A stretch of DNA of 64,000 bases, taken from assembly GCF_022026395.1 (NCBI RefSeq), contig NZ_CP041767.1, forward strand, positions 4,584,501 through 4,648,500, given 5' to 3'. Position numbers and translations under genes: made by a program. Source of the stretch: Brevibacillus brevis. GTDB lineage: Bacteria; Bacillota; Bacilli; Brevibacillales; Brevibacillaceae. Below the pieces are notes generated by a model that had not been told where the DNA came from, ran no database searches, and worked only from the letters and a program-made list of their open reading frames with translations. Shown here piece after piece: positions 36,154 through 43,962 of the stretch. Position 1 is the stretch's first letter. Every line of letters starts with the position of its first letter.

Positions 36154-37208
36154 TACATCTCCCTTCTTTCTTTACGCGCCAAGTAAAGGAAGAACGGTAC
36201 ACCAATTAGCGCAATAAGTGCCCCTAACGGCGTCTCATACGGCGGATTTACCATTCTTGCGGCCAAATCGGCGAAAACGACGAGCAAGCTGCCCAAAATA
36301 GCAGAGCAAGGAATAATCCATCGATAATCAACCCCAACCAAAAAGCGGGTCAAATGCGGAACGATCAATCCAACAAAGCCTACAGCCCCAACAACGGCGA
36401 CTGCAGATCCAGCCAAAATCAGGACGATGATCATGCCTGCCAGTTTGACCAACGCCGTGCGCTGCCCCAATCCTTTCGCTACATCTTCTCCAAGACTGAG
36501 CATCGTGATGGAACGCGACAACATCATCGCCCCAATAAGAGCTGCGACAATCCATGGAAACATGACTTCAAGCTGAAACCATTTGGTTCCCGCCACACCG
36601 CCTGCATACCAGAAGGCCAAATCTTGTCCAATTTTAAAGTAAAGCGCAATCCCTTCGCTTAACGCGGACAATAGTGCGGTCAATGCGGCACCCGCTAAAA
36701 CAAGGCGTACCGGAGTCAGACCGCCTTTTGCCAAGGAGCCAATCCCGTAGACCATACCTGCCCCTACGCCAGCACCCAAAAAGCTGTAGAGAATCAGGTA
36801 CATGAACGGCAGACCCGGGAAAAAAGCGAAGCAGAGAGCCAAAACAAATCCGGCACCTGCATTCAAACCAAGCAGCCCAGAATCCGCCAACGGGTTTCGT
36901 GTCATCCCTTGCATGATGGCACCTGCAACAGCGAGGCTGGCCCCGACCATTGCACCGCCGAGCAGACGCGGCAAACGAATCTCCTGAATAATTTGGTGTT
37001 GGGTAATATCTGGATTAAATTGAAAAATAGCTTCCCATACGACAGCAAAGTGAATGTCGGCTGCTCCAAATGACACAGACAAAAACATCCCCAATATTAA
37101 TGCGAATACTCCGCCGGTCAAAATGAGTGTCGCTGCCCAAGGGCGAGAGCGAAACGCAACCGGCTTTCCGTTATTCCCCTCTTTCAGGGAATGTGCGTGT
37201 TGACTCAT
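36153..37208 (-). CDS. FecCD-family iron-siderophore permease
   Basis: A 351-residue FecCD permease and partner of the preceding one. Motifs are IRLPRLLGGAMVGASLAVAGA, NPLADSGLLGLNAGAG, LSLGEDVAKGLG and GAVGFVGLIVPHLTRFLVG. The N-terminus starts with a hydrophilic stretch (HSLKEGNNGKP) before the first helix. The ATG at 37208 is chosen: AAAGGTGG lies five bases upstream, and the earlier GTG at 37217 falls within that site. A Fur-type box at 37260-37274 precedes the gene, so the pair should be iron-repressed. Confidence 0.92.
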   Translation of the reverse strand: MSQHAHSLKEGNNGKPVAFRSRPWAATLILTGGVFALILGMFLSVSFGAADIHFAVVWEAIFQFNPDITQHQIIQEIRLPRLLGGAMVGASLAVAGAIMQGMTRNPLADSGLLGLNAGAGFVLALCFAFFPGLPFMYLILYSFLGAGVGAGMVYGIGSLAKGGLTPVRLVLAGAALTALLSALSEGIALYFKIGQDLAFWYAGGVAGTKWFQLEVMFPWIVAALIGAMMLSRSITMLSLGEDVAKGLGQRTALVKLAGMIIVLILAGSAVAVVGAVGFVGLIVPHLTRFLVGVDYRWIIPCSAILGSLLVVFADLAARMVNPPYETPLGALIALIGVPFFLYLARKERREM

Positions 37209-37259
37209 ACGTGCCACCTTTTTTTCGTTAGTTTGGAGCTGAGTTGCTAATAGTGATAT

Positions 37260-37274
37260 TGATTCTTATTATCA
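37260..37274. promoter_or_regulatory. Fur box upstream of the FecCD pair
   Basis: TGATTCTTATTATCA matches the 7-1-7 Fur consensus TGATAATNATTATCA at 13 of 15 positions. It lies 52 bases upstream of the permease start. Confidence 0.65.
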
Positions 37275-37339
37275 CATAATGATTTTAGGCGATGCGTGAA
37301 AACAGTGTCAATGGACAATCGCGAACTTGTCTTTTTTGT

Positions 37340-37419
37340 GAAAAACGTCTTGACGTTTTTCATTAAACAGGATGTGACCGCTTGCGGTCTACAAAGAACG
37401 GTCATGACCGTTTCTTTGT
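37340..37419. terminator. Three consecutive hairpins after the AraC-type gene
   Basis: Three perfect or near-perfect dyads stand in a row: GAAAAACGTC/GACGTTTTTC (37340-37361), GACCGC/GCGGTC (37376-37389) and ACAAAGAACGGTC/GACCGTTTCTTTGT (37391-37419). The last begins four bases after the AraC-type gene stop (minus strand). It is the best terminator candidate, although no long T-run follows it; the other two may add to termination or act in DNA binding. Confidence 0.55.
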
Positions 37420-37423
37420 ACAT

Positions 37424-39016
37424 TTACGCTAATACTTTAAGGACTTCGTCGACCTTTTTCCCGTTGGCGATCACACCGTGATTCATCCAGGTCATGAAAT
37501 CCACCTGGTACGCCCGCTTTTTTTGGACAGCGGGAAGCGCTTGCCACACGGGATGGTCGAGCTGAAGCTGTTCGGCACCTGGTTTTCCGTCATGCCACTT
37601 GTCAAAGGCGAAAAAGATATGATCAGCATCCAGTGTAGACAGCTCTTCCCACGACACCCCTTCTCTCACTTGCTTGGCAAATTGTTTTTTTACGAGCGGG
37701 GCCGGCTCCATTTCCAAATCTTGAAACAACACCTGCGATGTGTAGTTTTTCTCTACGAGGATTTGATCGGCCGAGATGCGCAAGAAGGCTACCTTCTGCC
37801 CTTTGAGACTCCGTCCTATTCCATTTTTGGCAGCTCTTACTTTTTGTTCATACTGCTCGATTGACCGCTCTGCCAATTCACTTCGGCCCAACCGATCACC
37901 GAGGGTGCGCAATGTTTTTCGCCACTCAGGACCGAACTGCCGAATTACGCATGTAAAGGCAATCCGGGCACATTGGTCATACACATCCGCCTTCCAGCCT
38001 GTACACTCCCGAAGCATAATGACATCTGGGGCACGACTGGACAATAGCTGCACGTCATCGGTCAGCACATCGTACGTCGGTACATCATGCAGGCCCAAGT
38101 AGTCTTGCTGCCCCCAATATGTATGCGCCCATTGAACGACGGGTCGAATACCAAGAGCCAGCAAATAATCCTCCATATAAAGAGAGACGACTCGTAAATC
38201 ATCCCGATGAATGTTGCGGTATTTTCCTGGCGCAAGCCCTACACTCTGTTTAAAACGACGATTGAAATAATATTCGCTGTTGAATCCGACGTTTTGGGCA
38301 ATCTCGTTGATCCGATCACCTGTCATGAGCAGGAGTTGCTTCGCCCGATTGATCCGCAGTTGATTCATGTAATCGAGCGGTATTTCTCCCGTCATTTCCT
38401 TGAAGAGCTGCGTATATCGCCAACGTGGAACGTTCGCTTCCTGTGCTAGCTGGTCTACGGTCAACGGCTCTTGATAGTGCTCCTCTACATACGCAATCGA
38501 ACGTTCAACTGCTCTCCTCGGGTCCAAACTTGTTTTGCCTGGCACATTTTGCTGGGCCAAAACGCATAGCAATTCCTCAAAGCGCACGTGATTATAAAAT
38601 CGTTGCAGCGACTCTGTGGCATCGCGATGCTTGTAAATCTCTGCAATCGATTCAACGACACGAGAAAAAGGCGTGCAGGTCAACTCCCCCATACAGAAAA
38701 AAGCCTCGGAAGCTTGTTCCTGCGTCGGAGCTCCCGTGTGGACGACACGAAAAGTCAGATAATAGTAGTCGAGAACATGACTGGTGCAACTGATCCGAAC
38801 GTTCTGACGCGGTGCTGCAATCCAGCATCGCTCCCGAGTGAACCGATATGTCGACGATTCGATTTCCATGTGCCCTTCTCCGTCCGTTGCTACAATCATC
38901 GTGTAGTCCTCCGGCTCTTGATAGTCCTGCCATCTTTCCACATTTACTTTTTGGATGGCCGTCATGGCAAAGAATGATGGTGGAGATAGCTTGGCCCCGG
39001 TTGCTTCGTTATTCAT
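37424..39016 (-). CDS. AraC regulator fused to a siderophore-binding domain (Btr-like)
   Basis: A 530-residue cytosolic regulator. Residues 1-150 are a cupin-like N-terminal part, 160-265 an AraC double helix-turn-helix (LTVDQLAQEANVPRWRYTQLFKEM, RINEIAQNVGFNSEYYFNRRFKQ) and 275-530 a periplasmic-binding domain without signal peptide. This is the architecture of B. subtilis Btr, which senses bacillibactin and activates its importer. The binding domain resembles the lipoprotein encoded directly upstream at 39146-40120 (both have LALG...PVVQW and QDYLGL), so both should bind the same ferri-siderophore. The ATG at 39016 follows AAAGGTGAGGG; a Fur box lies 18 bases upstream. Confidence 0.9.
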   Translation of the reverse strand: MNNEATGAKLSPPSFFAMTAIQKVNVERWQDYQEPEDYTMIVATDGEGHMEIESSTYRFTRERCWIAAPRQNVRISCTSHVLDYYYLTFRVVHTGAPTQEQASEAFFCMGELTCTPFSRVVESIAEIYKHRDATESLQRFYNHVRFEELLCVLAQQNVPGKTSLDPRRAVERSIAYVEEHYQEPLTVDQLAQEANVPRWRYTQLFKEMTGEIPLDYMNQLRINRAKQLLLMTGDRINEIAQNVGFNSEYYFNRRFKQSVGLAPGKYRNIHRDDLRVVSLYMEDYLLALGIRPVVQWAHTYWGQQDYLGLHDVPTYDVLTDDVQLLSSRAPDVIMLRECTGWKADVYDQCARIAFTCVIRQFGPEWRKTLRTLGDRLGRSELAERSIEQYEQKVRAAKNGIGRSLKGQKVAFLRISADQILVEKNYTSQVLFQDLEMEPAPLVKKQFAKQVREGVSWEELSTLDADHIFFAFDKWHDGKPGAEQLQLDHPVWQALPAVQKKRAYQVDFMTWMNHGVIANGKKVDEVLKVLA

Positions 39017-39033
39017 CTCCCTCACCTTTCTCG

Positions 39034-39048
39034 TGAGAATGATTATCA
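39034..39048. promoter_or_regulatory. Fur box upstream of the first AraC-type gene
   Basis: TGAGAATGATTATCA matches the Fur 7-1-7 consensus at 14 of 15 positions, 18 bases before the regulator start. Confidence 0.8.
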
Positions 39049-39089
39049 TTTAATATTATAATGAGTAAACATCCCGACTACAAGCTCCG

Positions 39090-39132
39090 AAAATGAAAAA
39101 GAAAGCGCATCAACTGATATGACGCGCTTTCT
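39090..39132 (-). terminator. Terminator of the first siderophore-binding lipoprotein gene
   Basis: AGAAAGCGC (39100-39108) pairs with GCGCTTTCT (39124-39132). On the minus strand the stem is followed by TTTTCATTTTC, a good intrinsic terminator 14 bases after the stop. Confidence 0.75.
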
Positions 39133-39145
39133 CTACTAAACTCGA

Positions 39146-40120
39146 TTACTTTACAATCGCTTTGACCAAATCGTCTGCCTTCTTCATATTGGCCAGAATG
39201 GCACCAGATTGCCAATGCGTTCGCTCCATTGGGTAGACATGACCTTTTTTTACTGCAGGAACGGATTTCCAGATGGGGCTCTCCAAAATCTTGAGTGCAT
39301 CCTTGTTTTCTTCGGAAGTCCACGTGCCATTCGACGGGAACACAATGATATGGTCTGCATCGATTGCCGGGATGGCTTCTTCTGATAATACCACGTGTGT
39401 TTCCTGATTTTTGGCAGCGGAATACGGCGTAAGTCCCAACTCCTTGTAGAGCATGCCTGTGTAAACATTGCCATCTCCGAAGAGGGCCAAATTCGGCTTA
39501 TTCCCCACGTTCAAACGAATGACGGCCACCGTTTCATTGCCAATCGCCTTTTCCAGCTTCGCTTTGGTATCCGCTATTTTCTCATTGTACTTTTGGATCG
39601 CTTCGTCTGCTTTTTCTGGAACGCCTAACACTTCGGCGATTTTCTTGAGTCTTCCAATCGTGTCGTTACGGAGTTCATCCGGCAGCTTGTACGTAGGGGC
39701 TACCTTGCTGAATTCCTCGTATTTCTTGGGATCAGCGTAGCCATCCACAATGATGATATCCGGATTGGCTGCAAGCAGCGCTTCCATACTTCCTGTAATA
39801 TCAAAAAGCGGCACGTCCAGCCCGAGGTAATCCTGTTTGCCCCACGCCGGGTGATACCACTGGACAACCGGAGTCACACCCAATGCTGTCAAAAAGTCCT
39901 CCTGATAAATCGCCGCTACCCGCTCTGGCTTTATCGGAATTTCTACATCGCCATAGGCGTCCTTCACCACTTTGGTTTTCACAGCGGTGTTCTCAGTCGT
40001 TGCTTTCTGCTCAGTGGATGTTGGCTCCTCTGCTTTTTCTGCACACGCAGTTAACACGAGCATCATGATCAATAATAATGCCATCCATGCCAATCCTGCA
40101 TTCCGAACCGTTCTGACCAT
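39146..40120 (-). CDS. Iron-siderophore ABC transporter binding lipoprotein
   Basis: A 324-residue lipoprotein. Its signal sequence ends in the lipobox LTAC near residue 26 and is followed by a low-complexity Glu/Thr spacer. The binding fold is of the FepB/FhuD class III type: VEIPIKPERVAAIYQEDFLTALGVTPVVQW, ANPDIIIVDGY, and helices ending in KADDLVKAI. It captures a ferri-siderophore outside the membrane and hands it to FecCD permeases such as those at 35119-37208. It is paralogous to the sensor domain of the neighbouring AraC-type regulator. A Fur-like box at 40160-40174 lies upstream. The ATG has AGAGGG seven bases before it. Confidence 0.9.
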   Translation of the reverse strand: MVRTVRNAGLAWMALLLIMMLVLTACAEKAEEPTSTEQKATTENTAVKTKVVKDAYGDVEIPIKPERVAAIYQEDFLTALGVTPVVQWYHPAWGKQDYLGLDVPLFDITGSMEALLAANPDIIIVDGYADPKKYEEFSKVAPTYKLPDELRNDTIGRLKKIAEVLGVPEKADEAIQKYNEKIADTKAKLEKAIGNETVAVIRLNVGNKPNLALFGDGNVYTGMLYKELGLTPYSAAKNQETHVVLSEEAIPAIDADHIIVFPSNGTWTSEENKDALKILESPIWKSVPAVKKGHVYPMERTHWQSGAILANMKKADDLVKAIVK

Positions 40121-40159
40121 CTTTCTACCCTCTCTCGCATCTGTTGATGATTATCCAAT

Positions 40160-40174
40160 TGATACTCATTCTCA
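40160..40174. promoter_or_regulatory. Fur box upstream of the first lipoprotein gene
   Basis: TGATACTCATTCTCA matches the Fur consensus at 13 of 15 positions, 40 bases before the lipoprotein start. Confidence 0.6.
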
Positions 40175-40335
40175 CCTTTTGCATCCTGATCATATTTGTT
40201 TCCACTCTATCTGACAATGCATTTTCTCCATTATTTTTTGTCCAAACTCCACAACCGTCCGTGTGAAACCCTTCCCTTTGCACAAAATCAATGAAGGGTA
40301 TCTGACGTTTGTCCATTGAGCTGGTAAGCTGTATA

Positions 40336-40350
40336 TGATAATGATTATCA
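40336..40350. promoter_or_regulatory. Perfect Fur box upstream of the second lipoprotein gene
   Basis: TGATAATGATTATCA is an exact match to the 7-1-7 Fur consensus, 43 bases before the start at 40394. With 40160-40174 it sets up iron control of both divergent lipoprotein genes. Confidence 0.9.
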
Positions 40351-40393
40351 GTGATAGCAAACAGATTCAAACGAATACTGGAGGAAAATAGAA

Positions 40394-41350
40394 ATGAAAC
40401 ACATGCGCAACATAAGCGGAACGCTAGGAATCTTCGTGCTGGCTGGTAGCTTGCTCATCGGATGCAGTCCATCTGCTTCGCAAGCAACGAGCTCCGCGAG
40501 CAGTGAAGCAAGTCAGAAAAGCCAGACGCGTCCCTATACGGATTATCTCGGGCATGCAGGCAACATCCCGGTCTCCCCTGCACGAATCATCTATTCCGGT
40601 GAGACATTTGGCGATATGCTCGCGCTGGGCGTGAAGCCGATTGGGGGATTCGGGTATTCCAACCAAATCTTTGAGGATCAACTCCATGATGTCGAGAATG
40701 TCGGTTTTCCCATTAATCTCGAAAAGGTCCTGGAATTACAGCCCGACCTGATTATCAACGCAAATACGGAAGAAAAAGAATATGAACAGCTAGCCAAAAT
40801 CGCTCCTACCGTCATTTTTGATACATTCGCGCCGTTGGAAGAGCGGATGACCCAGCTCGGTGATATTCTTGGGAAACCGGAGGCAGCTAGGAAATGGCTT
40901 GCCGATTACAAGCGGAAATCGGAGGAGATGTGGAAGAAGCTGAAGGAGTCTGGCACTATGAAAAAAGGGGAAACCGCCTCTGTCTTTACCTATTATCCGG
41001 GTGATCGGCTGTTTGTCATGGCTAGAACAGGGCTTTCCCAAGTGCTCTACGATACAAACGGATTCAAGCCCACCGCGCCCATTCAGGAAATACTCCATGC
41101 ACAAAAAGGGTTTGAGCTCATTTCCGTGGAACGTTTGCCCGAAATAGCGGGAGATCGTATCTTTATACTGAATACGCCGAGCGAGGAAGCTGAGAAATCA
41201 ACGCAGAATCTGCTAAAATCACGTATCTGGAAAGACCTTCCGGCTGTTAAAAACGGATCTGTCTACTTTATCGACATCGAAAAATCTAGCAGTGATGCGA
41301 CAACAAGAGAATGGCTCCTGCAAAAGATTCCTGAAATCCTGGCGAAGTAA
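40394..41350 (+). CDS. Iron-siderophore binding lipoprotein (second)
   Basis: A 318-residue lipoprotein with a lipobox ending in LLIGC near residue 23 and a Ser/Ala-rich spacer. The class III binding domain has IPVSPARIIYSGETFGDMLALGVKPIGGF, LELQPDLIINANTEE and a long central helix. It is paralogous to the binding domain of the AraC-type regulator encoded next at 41455-43101 (both have ETF-D-LAL, F-F-S/A-LEER and a W-L-YK stretch), so the pair probably recognises the same siderophore. It is preceded by a perfect Fur box and has GGAGG before the start. No permease or ATPase is adjacent, so it must use permeases elsewhere. Confidence 0.9.
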   Translation: MKHMRNISGTLGIFVLAGSLLIGCSPSASQATSSASSEASQKSQTRPYTDYLGHAGNIPVSPARIIYSGETFGDMLALGVKPIGGFGYSNQIFEDQLHDVENVGFPINLEKVLELQPDLIINANTEEKEYEQLAKIAPTVIFDTFAPLEERMTQLGDILGKPEAARKWLADYKRKSEEMWKKLKESGTMKKGETASVFTYYPGDRLFVMARTGLSQVLYDTNGFKPTAPIQEILHAQKGFELISVERLPEIAGDRIFILNTPSEEAEKSTQNLLKSRIWKDLPAVKNGSVYFIDIEKSSSDATTREWLLQKIPEILAK

Positions 41351-41359
41351 TGAAATAGG

Positions 41360-41400
41360 AGAAGCTTTTCAATAATGATTGAAAGGCTTCTTTCTTTTGT
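41360..41400 (+). terminator. Terminator of the second lipoprotein gene
   Basis: GAAGCTTTTCAAT and ATTGAAAGGCTTC form a stem with loop AATG, followed by TTTCTTTTG. It lies 10 bases after the stop codon. Confidence 0.8.
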
Positions 41401-41419
41401 ATACGAATGATAAAATAAT

Positions 41420-41434
41420 TGATAATGATTCTCA
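41420..41434. promoter_or_regulatory. Fur box upstream of the second AraC-type gene
   Basis: TGATAATGATTCTCA matches the Fur consensus at 14 of 15 positions, 20 bases before the regulator start. Confidence 0.8.
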
Positions 41435-41454
41435 TAAAAAGGAGGGCAAAACCG

Positions 41455-43101
41455 ATGCTTCACTCTATACCACCTCATCCTCCGCTCGGTTCCCTTCATT
41501 TTCAGTTGTGTAAAACAGAGCGGACAGCTAGTCCTTCAGCCACTCCCTTCCATTCCCTGCTCTTCTTCACAAAAGGGTACGGCAGCCTCCGTATTCACGA
41601 CCAAACGTTTTCACCTTTGGCAGGAAAGTGTTTTTTGCTTTCACCGTCTACTCCTTTTGCTATCGAATCCTTATACGACAGCGCGATTGAATGCTACCAA
41701 ATCTCGTTTACTGTCATCCAGTTGGATGCAGACAATAGGCCCCTATCTTATCCATACGAACTGCTTGATGGTCGTATCGAGCTGTCCGCTCACCCCTCTG
41801 CCCAGCTCTTGCGCTTATGTGACGCTTTGCTCTTGGGGCGTTCAACTTCTTCTGAAATGGACAGCTTTTGGCAGCAATTGCGGTTCCAGAAGCTGATCGG
41901 ATTTTTGCTGGAGCAAAATCTCTCTCCTAGCCTTATCCCCAACAAGAGCAAAGAGGTCGAGAACAGCATTCGTTATATCCAGCAAAATTATCAAGAGAAC
42001 ATGACGGTCAAGCAGTTGGCAGATCTGGCCAATGTACCGTCGTGGCAGTACACACAGCTCTTTCGCCAGTTGACGGGTAAAAAGCCTTTGGAATATTTGA
42101 CAGCGCTGCGTATTCATCATGCGAAAAAGCTCTTGAAAAGCTCGAACGATTCACTGCGGGACATCGCCTCGCAGGTCGGCTTCACGGATGAGTATTATTT
42201 TAATCGTCGCTTTCGAAAGACGACCGGTTACACGCCTAGGCAATATTCCAGGCTGACTCAACGCATGGAGCTCGTGCAGGACTGGACAGGGCATGAGGTA
42301 GAAATCCCCCTTCTCCCACAACGCATCGTCTATATTGGGGAGACATTTAATGATTTGCTCGCGCTCCATGTGGAAAATATCGTCGGCGGAAATTTTGCCT
42401 GGGTAGAACGAACAATCTACCCGGACCGAGTAAGACACATGCAGGATATTGCGTTTCCCGTTGACTTTGACCATTTGACGGCATTGAAGCCAGATCTGAT
42501 TATTTTCGCGAACGCAGAAGAAGACAAATACAAGCAGATGAACCAGATTGCCCCAACACTCACGTTTAATTCATTTGCTTCGCTGGAGGAACGGTTGCAT
42601 ACACTCGGAGATTGGCTAGGGAAGAAGAACGAGGCGCGGGAATGGCTCAGGAAATACCACACGAACGCTGCCACTATGTGGAATCAGCTACGCTCCGAGC
42701 TTGTGCCCGGTGAGACTGCATCCGTCTTTATCCATGAGCATGGCGGGCGTCTGTTCGTAATGGGCACTTCCGGGCTTTCCTCCGCCCTCTACCATCCAAA
42801 CGGTTTTACTCCGGTGGATAAAATTCAAGAAGTAATGCAAGCTGGCTACGGTTTTATCGAAATTCAAGAGAAGGACATCCACCTGTACGCGGGCAATCGG
42901 ATCTTTATGCTGCTGTCCGAAGACCCCGAATCGCGTCAGGCTGCTGCTGCATTGATGCAAAGTGATAGGTGGCACAGTCTGCCAGCCGTTCAAAATGGGT
43001 ATGTTTATTTTGTAGAAGCGCAAAAATGGAATGGCGGCGCTGCCCTTACCAGAGAGAGATTGCTGCATGTGCTGCCACTTTTGCTGTGCCATTCTTCCTG
43101 A
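41455..43101 (+). CDS. AraC regulator fused to a siderophore-binding domain (second Btr-like)
   Basis: A 548-residue cytosolic protein built like the regulator at 37424-39016: N-terminal cupin-like part (1-160), AraC helix-turn-helix pair (about 175-270, MTVKQLADLANVPSWQYTQLF and LRDIASQVGFTDEYYFNRRF), then a siderophore-binding domain (285-548). The binding domain resembles the lipoprotein of the gene just upstream more than the first regulator. The ATG at 41455 is chosen: AAGGAGG stands at about nine bases, and the earlier ATG at 41419 lies inside the Fur box. It likely activates the import genes for its own siderophore when iron is low. Confidence 0.9.
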   Translation: MLHSIPPHPPLGSLHFQLCKTERTASPSATPFHSLLFFTKGYGSLRIHDQTFSPLAGKCFLLSPSTPFAIESLYDSAIECYQISFTVIQLDADNRPLSYPYELLDGRIELSAHPSAQLLRLCDALLLGRSTSSEMDSFWQQLRFQKLIGFLLEQNLSPSLIPNKSKEVENSIRYIQQNYQENMTVKQLADLANVPSWQYTQLFRQLTGKKPLEYLTALRIHHAKKLLKSSNDSLRDIASQVGFTDEYYFNRRFRKTTGYTPRQYSRLTQRMELVQDWTGHEVEIPLLPQRIVYIGETFNDLLALHVENIVGGNFAWVERTIYPDRVRHMQDIAFPVDFDHLTALKPDLIIFANAEEDKYKQMNQIAPTLTFNSFASLEERLHTLGDWLGKKNEAREWLRKYHTNAATMWNQLRSELVPGETASVFIHEHGGRLFVMGTSGLSSALYHPNGFTPVDKIQEVMQAGYGFIEIQEKDIHLYAGNRIFMLLSEDPESRQAAAALMQSDRWHSLPAVQNGYVYFVEAQKWNGGAALTRERLLHVLPLLLCHSS

Positions 43102-43107
43102 AGCAAA

Positions 43108-43144
43108 CAGGCCAGCTTCCCTGTCGTGGGGAATCACTGGCCTG
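43108..43144. terminator. Hairpin between the AraC-type gene and the DeoR-type gene
   Basis: CAGGCCAG (43108-43115) and CTGGCCTG (43137-43144) form a GC-rich stem between two convergent genes. T-runs are weak (TTTGC on the minus side), so termination is likely but not certain. Confidence 0.5.
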
Positions 43145-43148
43145 CTTA

Positions 43149-43937
43149 CTACTCCTCTGCTACCATCCATGCTACATTTTTTGCTTGGAGTCCTTTATTC
43201 CATTCTGCTGGTGCTGGCGTATCGCTGATCACAATGTCGACCTCTCCTAAATCTGCGATCTTGCACAATGTGCTAACCCCGATCTTGGAGTGGTCCGCTA
43301 GCACAATGCTTTCATTGGCATTTTCGATGAAACAACGGGCAAGTTCTGTTCGATCCGGCTCATAGCAGGTCAAGCCTTTATGGAGCAAGATGCCGTCAGC
43401 CGCGATAAACGCCTTGTCCACATAAAATTGTTTCATCATCTTCTCTGCATAGGTCCCGCTTACCCGATGATGCTTGGCGCTCACTTTTCCACCCAGGAAG
43501 TAGATATCTGCCGCAAGCATTCCACTGTTTTGGTACTCGATTAATCGATTCAGCGCCGTGATCGAGCTAGTGAGGATCGTCAAATCTTTTTTCGTGACGA
43601 GAAAGCTGATCATCTGCAAAGGCGTTGTCCCTTCATCGATGACAATGGTATCGCTGTCTTGCACCAAGTCTGCTGCCAACCGTCCAATCCGTTTCTTTTC
43701 TTCCGCTCGCAAGACTTCACGGGTAATATGAGAGGGCTCGGAGCGCTCCACTGTCAGCTTTACTGCCCCGCCATAAACGCGCTTCAGCTTTTTCTCCGCT
43801 TCCAGCTCTTCCAAATACCTGCGGATCGACTCAGACGAAACCTGCAGCTTTTCGACCAGTTCATTGGTCCGCACCTTGCCATTGGAATTGATCAACTGCA
43901 AAATGATTTGCTTACGCTCTTCCCCGAACAACGACAC
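43149..43937 (-). CDS. DeoR-family regulator of the phosphonate operon
   Basis: A 262-residue regulator with a DeoR helix-turn-helix at residues 6-55 (ERKQIILQLINSNGKVRTNELVEKLQVSSESIRRYLEEL). The C-terminal sugar-phosphate-isomerase-like sensor domain has DEGTTPLQMISFL and LADHSKIGVSTLCKIADLGEVDIVI. The sensor fold normally binds a phosphorylated intermediate, here perhaps phosphonoacetaldehyde or a phosphonate. It starts with GTG at 43937, preceded by AGGGGGA eight bases upstream. It is the last gene of the 2-aminoethylphosphonate operon, so autoregulation is probable. Salmonella phnR is instead a GntR-type regulator. Confidence 0.85.
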   Translation of the reverse strand: MSLFGEERKQIILQLINSNGKVRTNELVEKLQVSSESIRRYLEELEAEKKLKRVYGGAVKLTVERSEPSHITREVLRAEEKKRIGRLAADLVQDSDTIVIDEGTTPLQMISFLVTKKDLTILTSSITALNRLIEYQNSGMLAADIYFLGGKVSAKHHRVSGTYAEKMMKQFYVDKAFIAADGILLHKGLTCYEPDRTELARCFIENANESIVLADHSKIGVSTLCKIADLGEVDIVISDTPAPAEWNKGLQAKNVAWMVAEE

Positions 43938-43962
43938 GCCGAATGTCCCCCTATATCGTACT

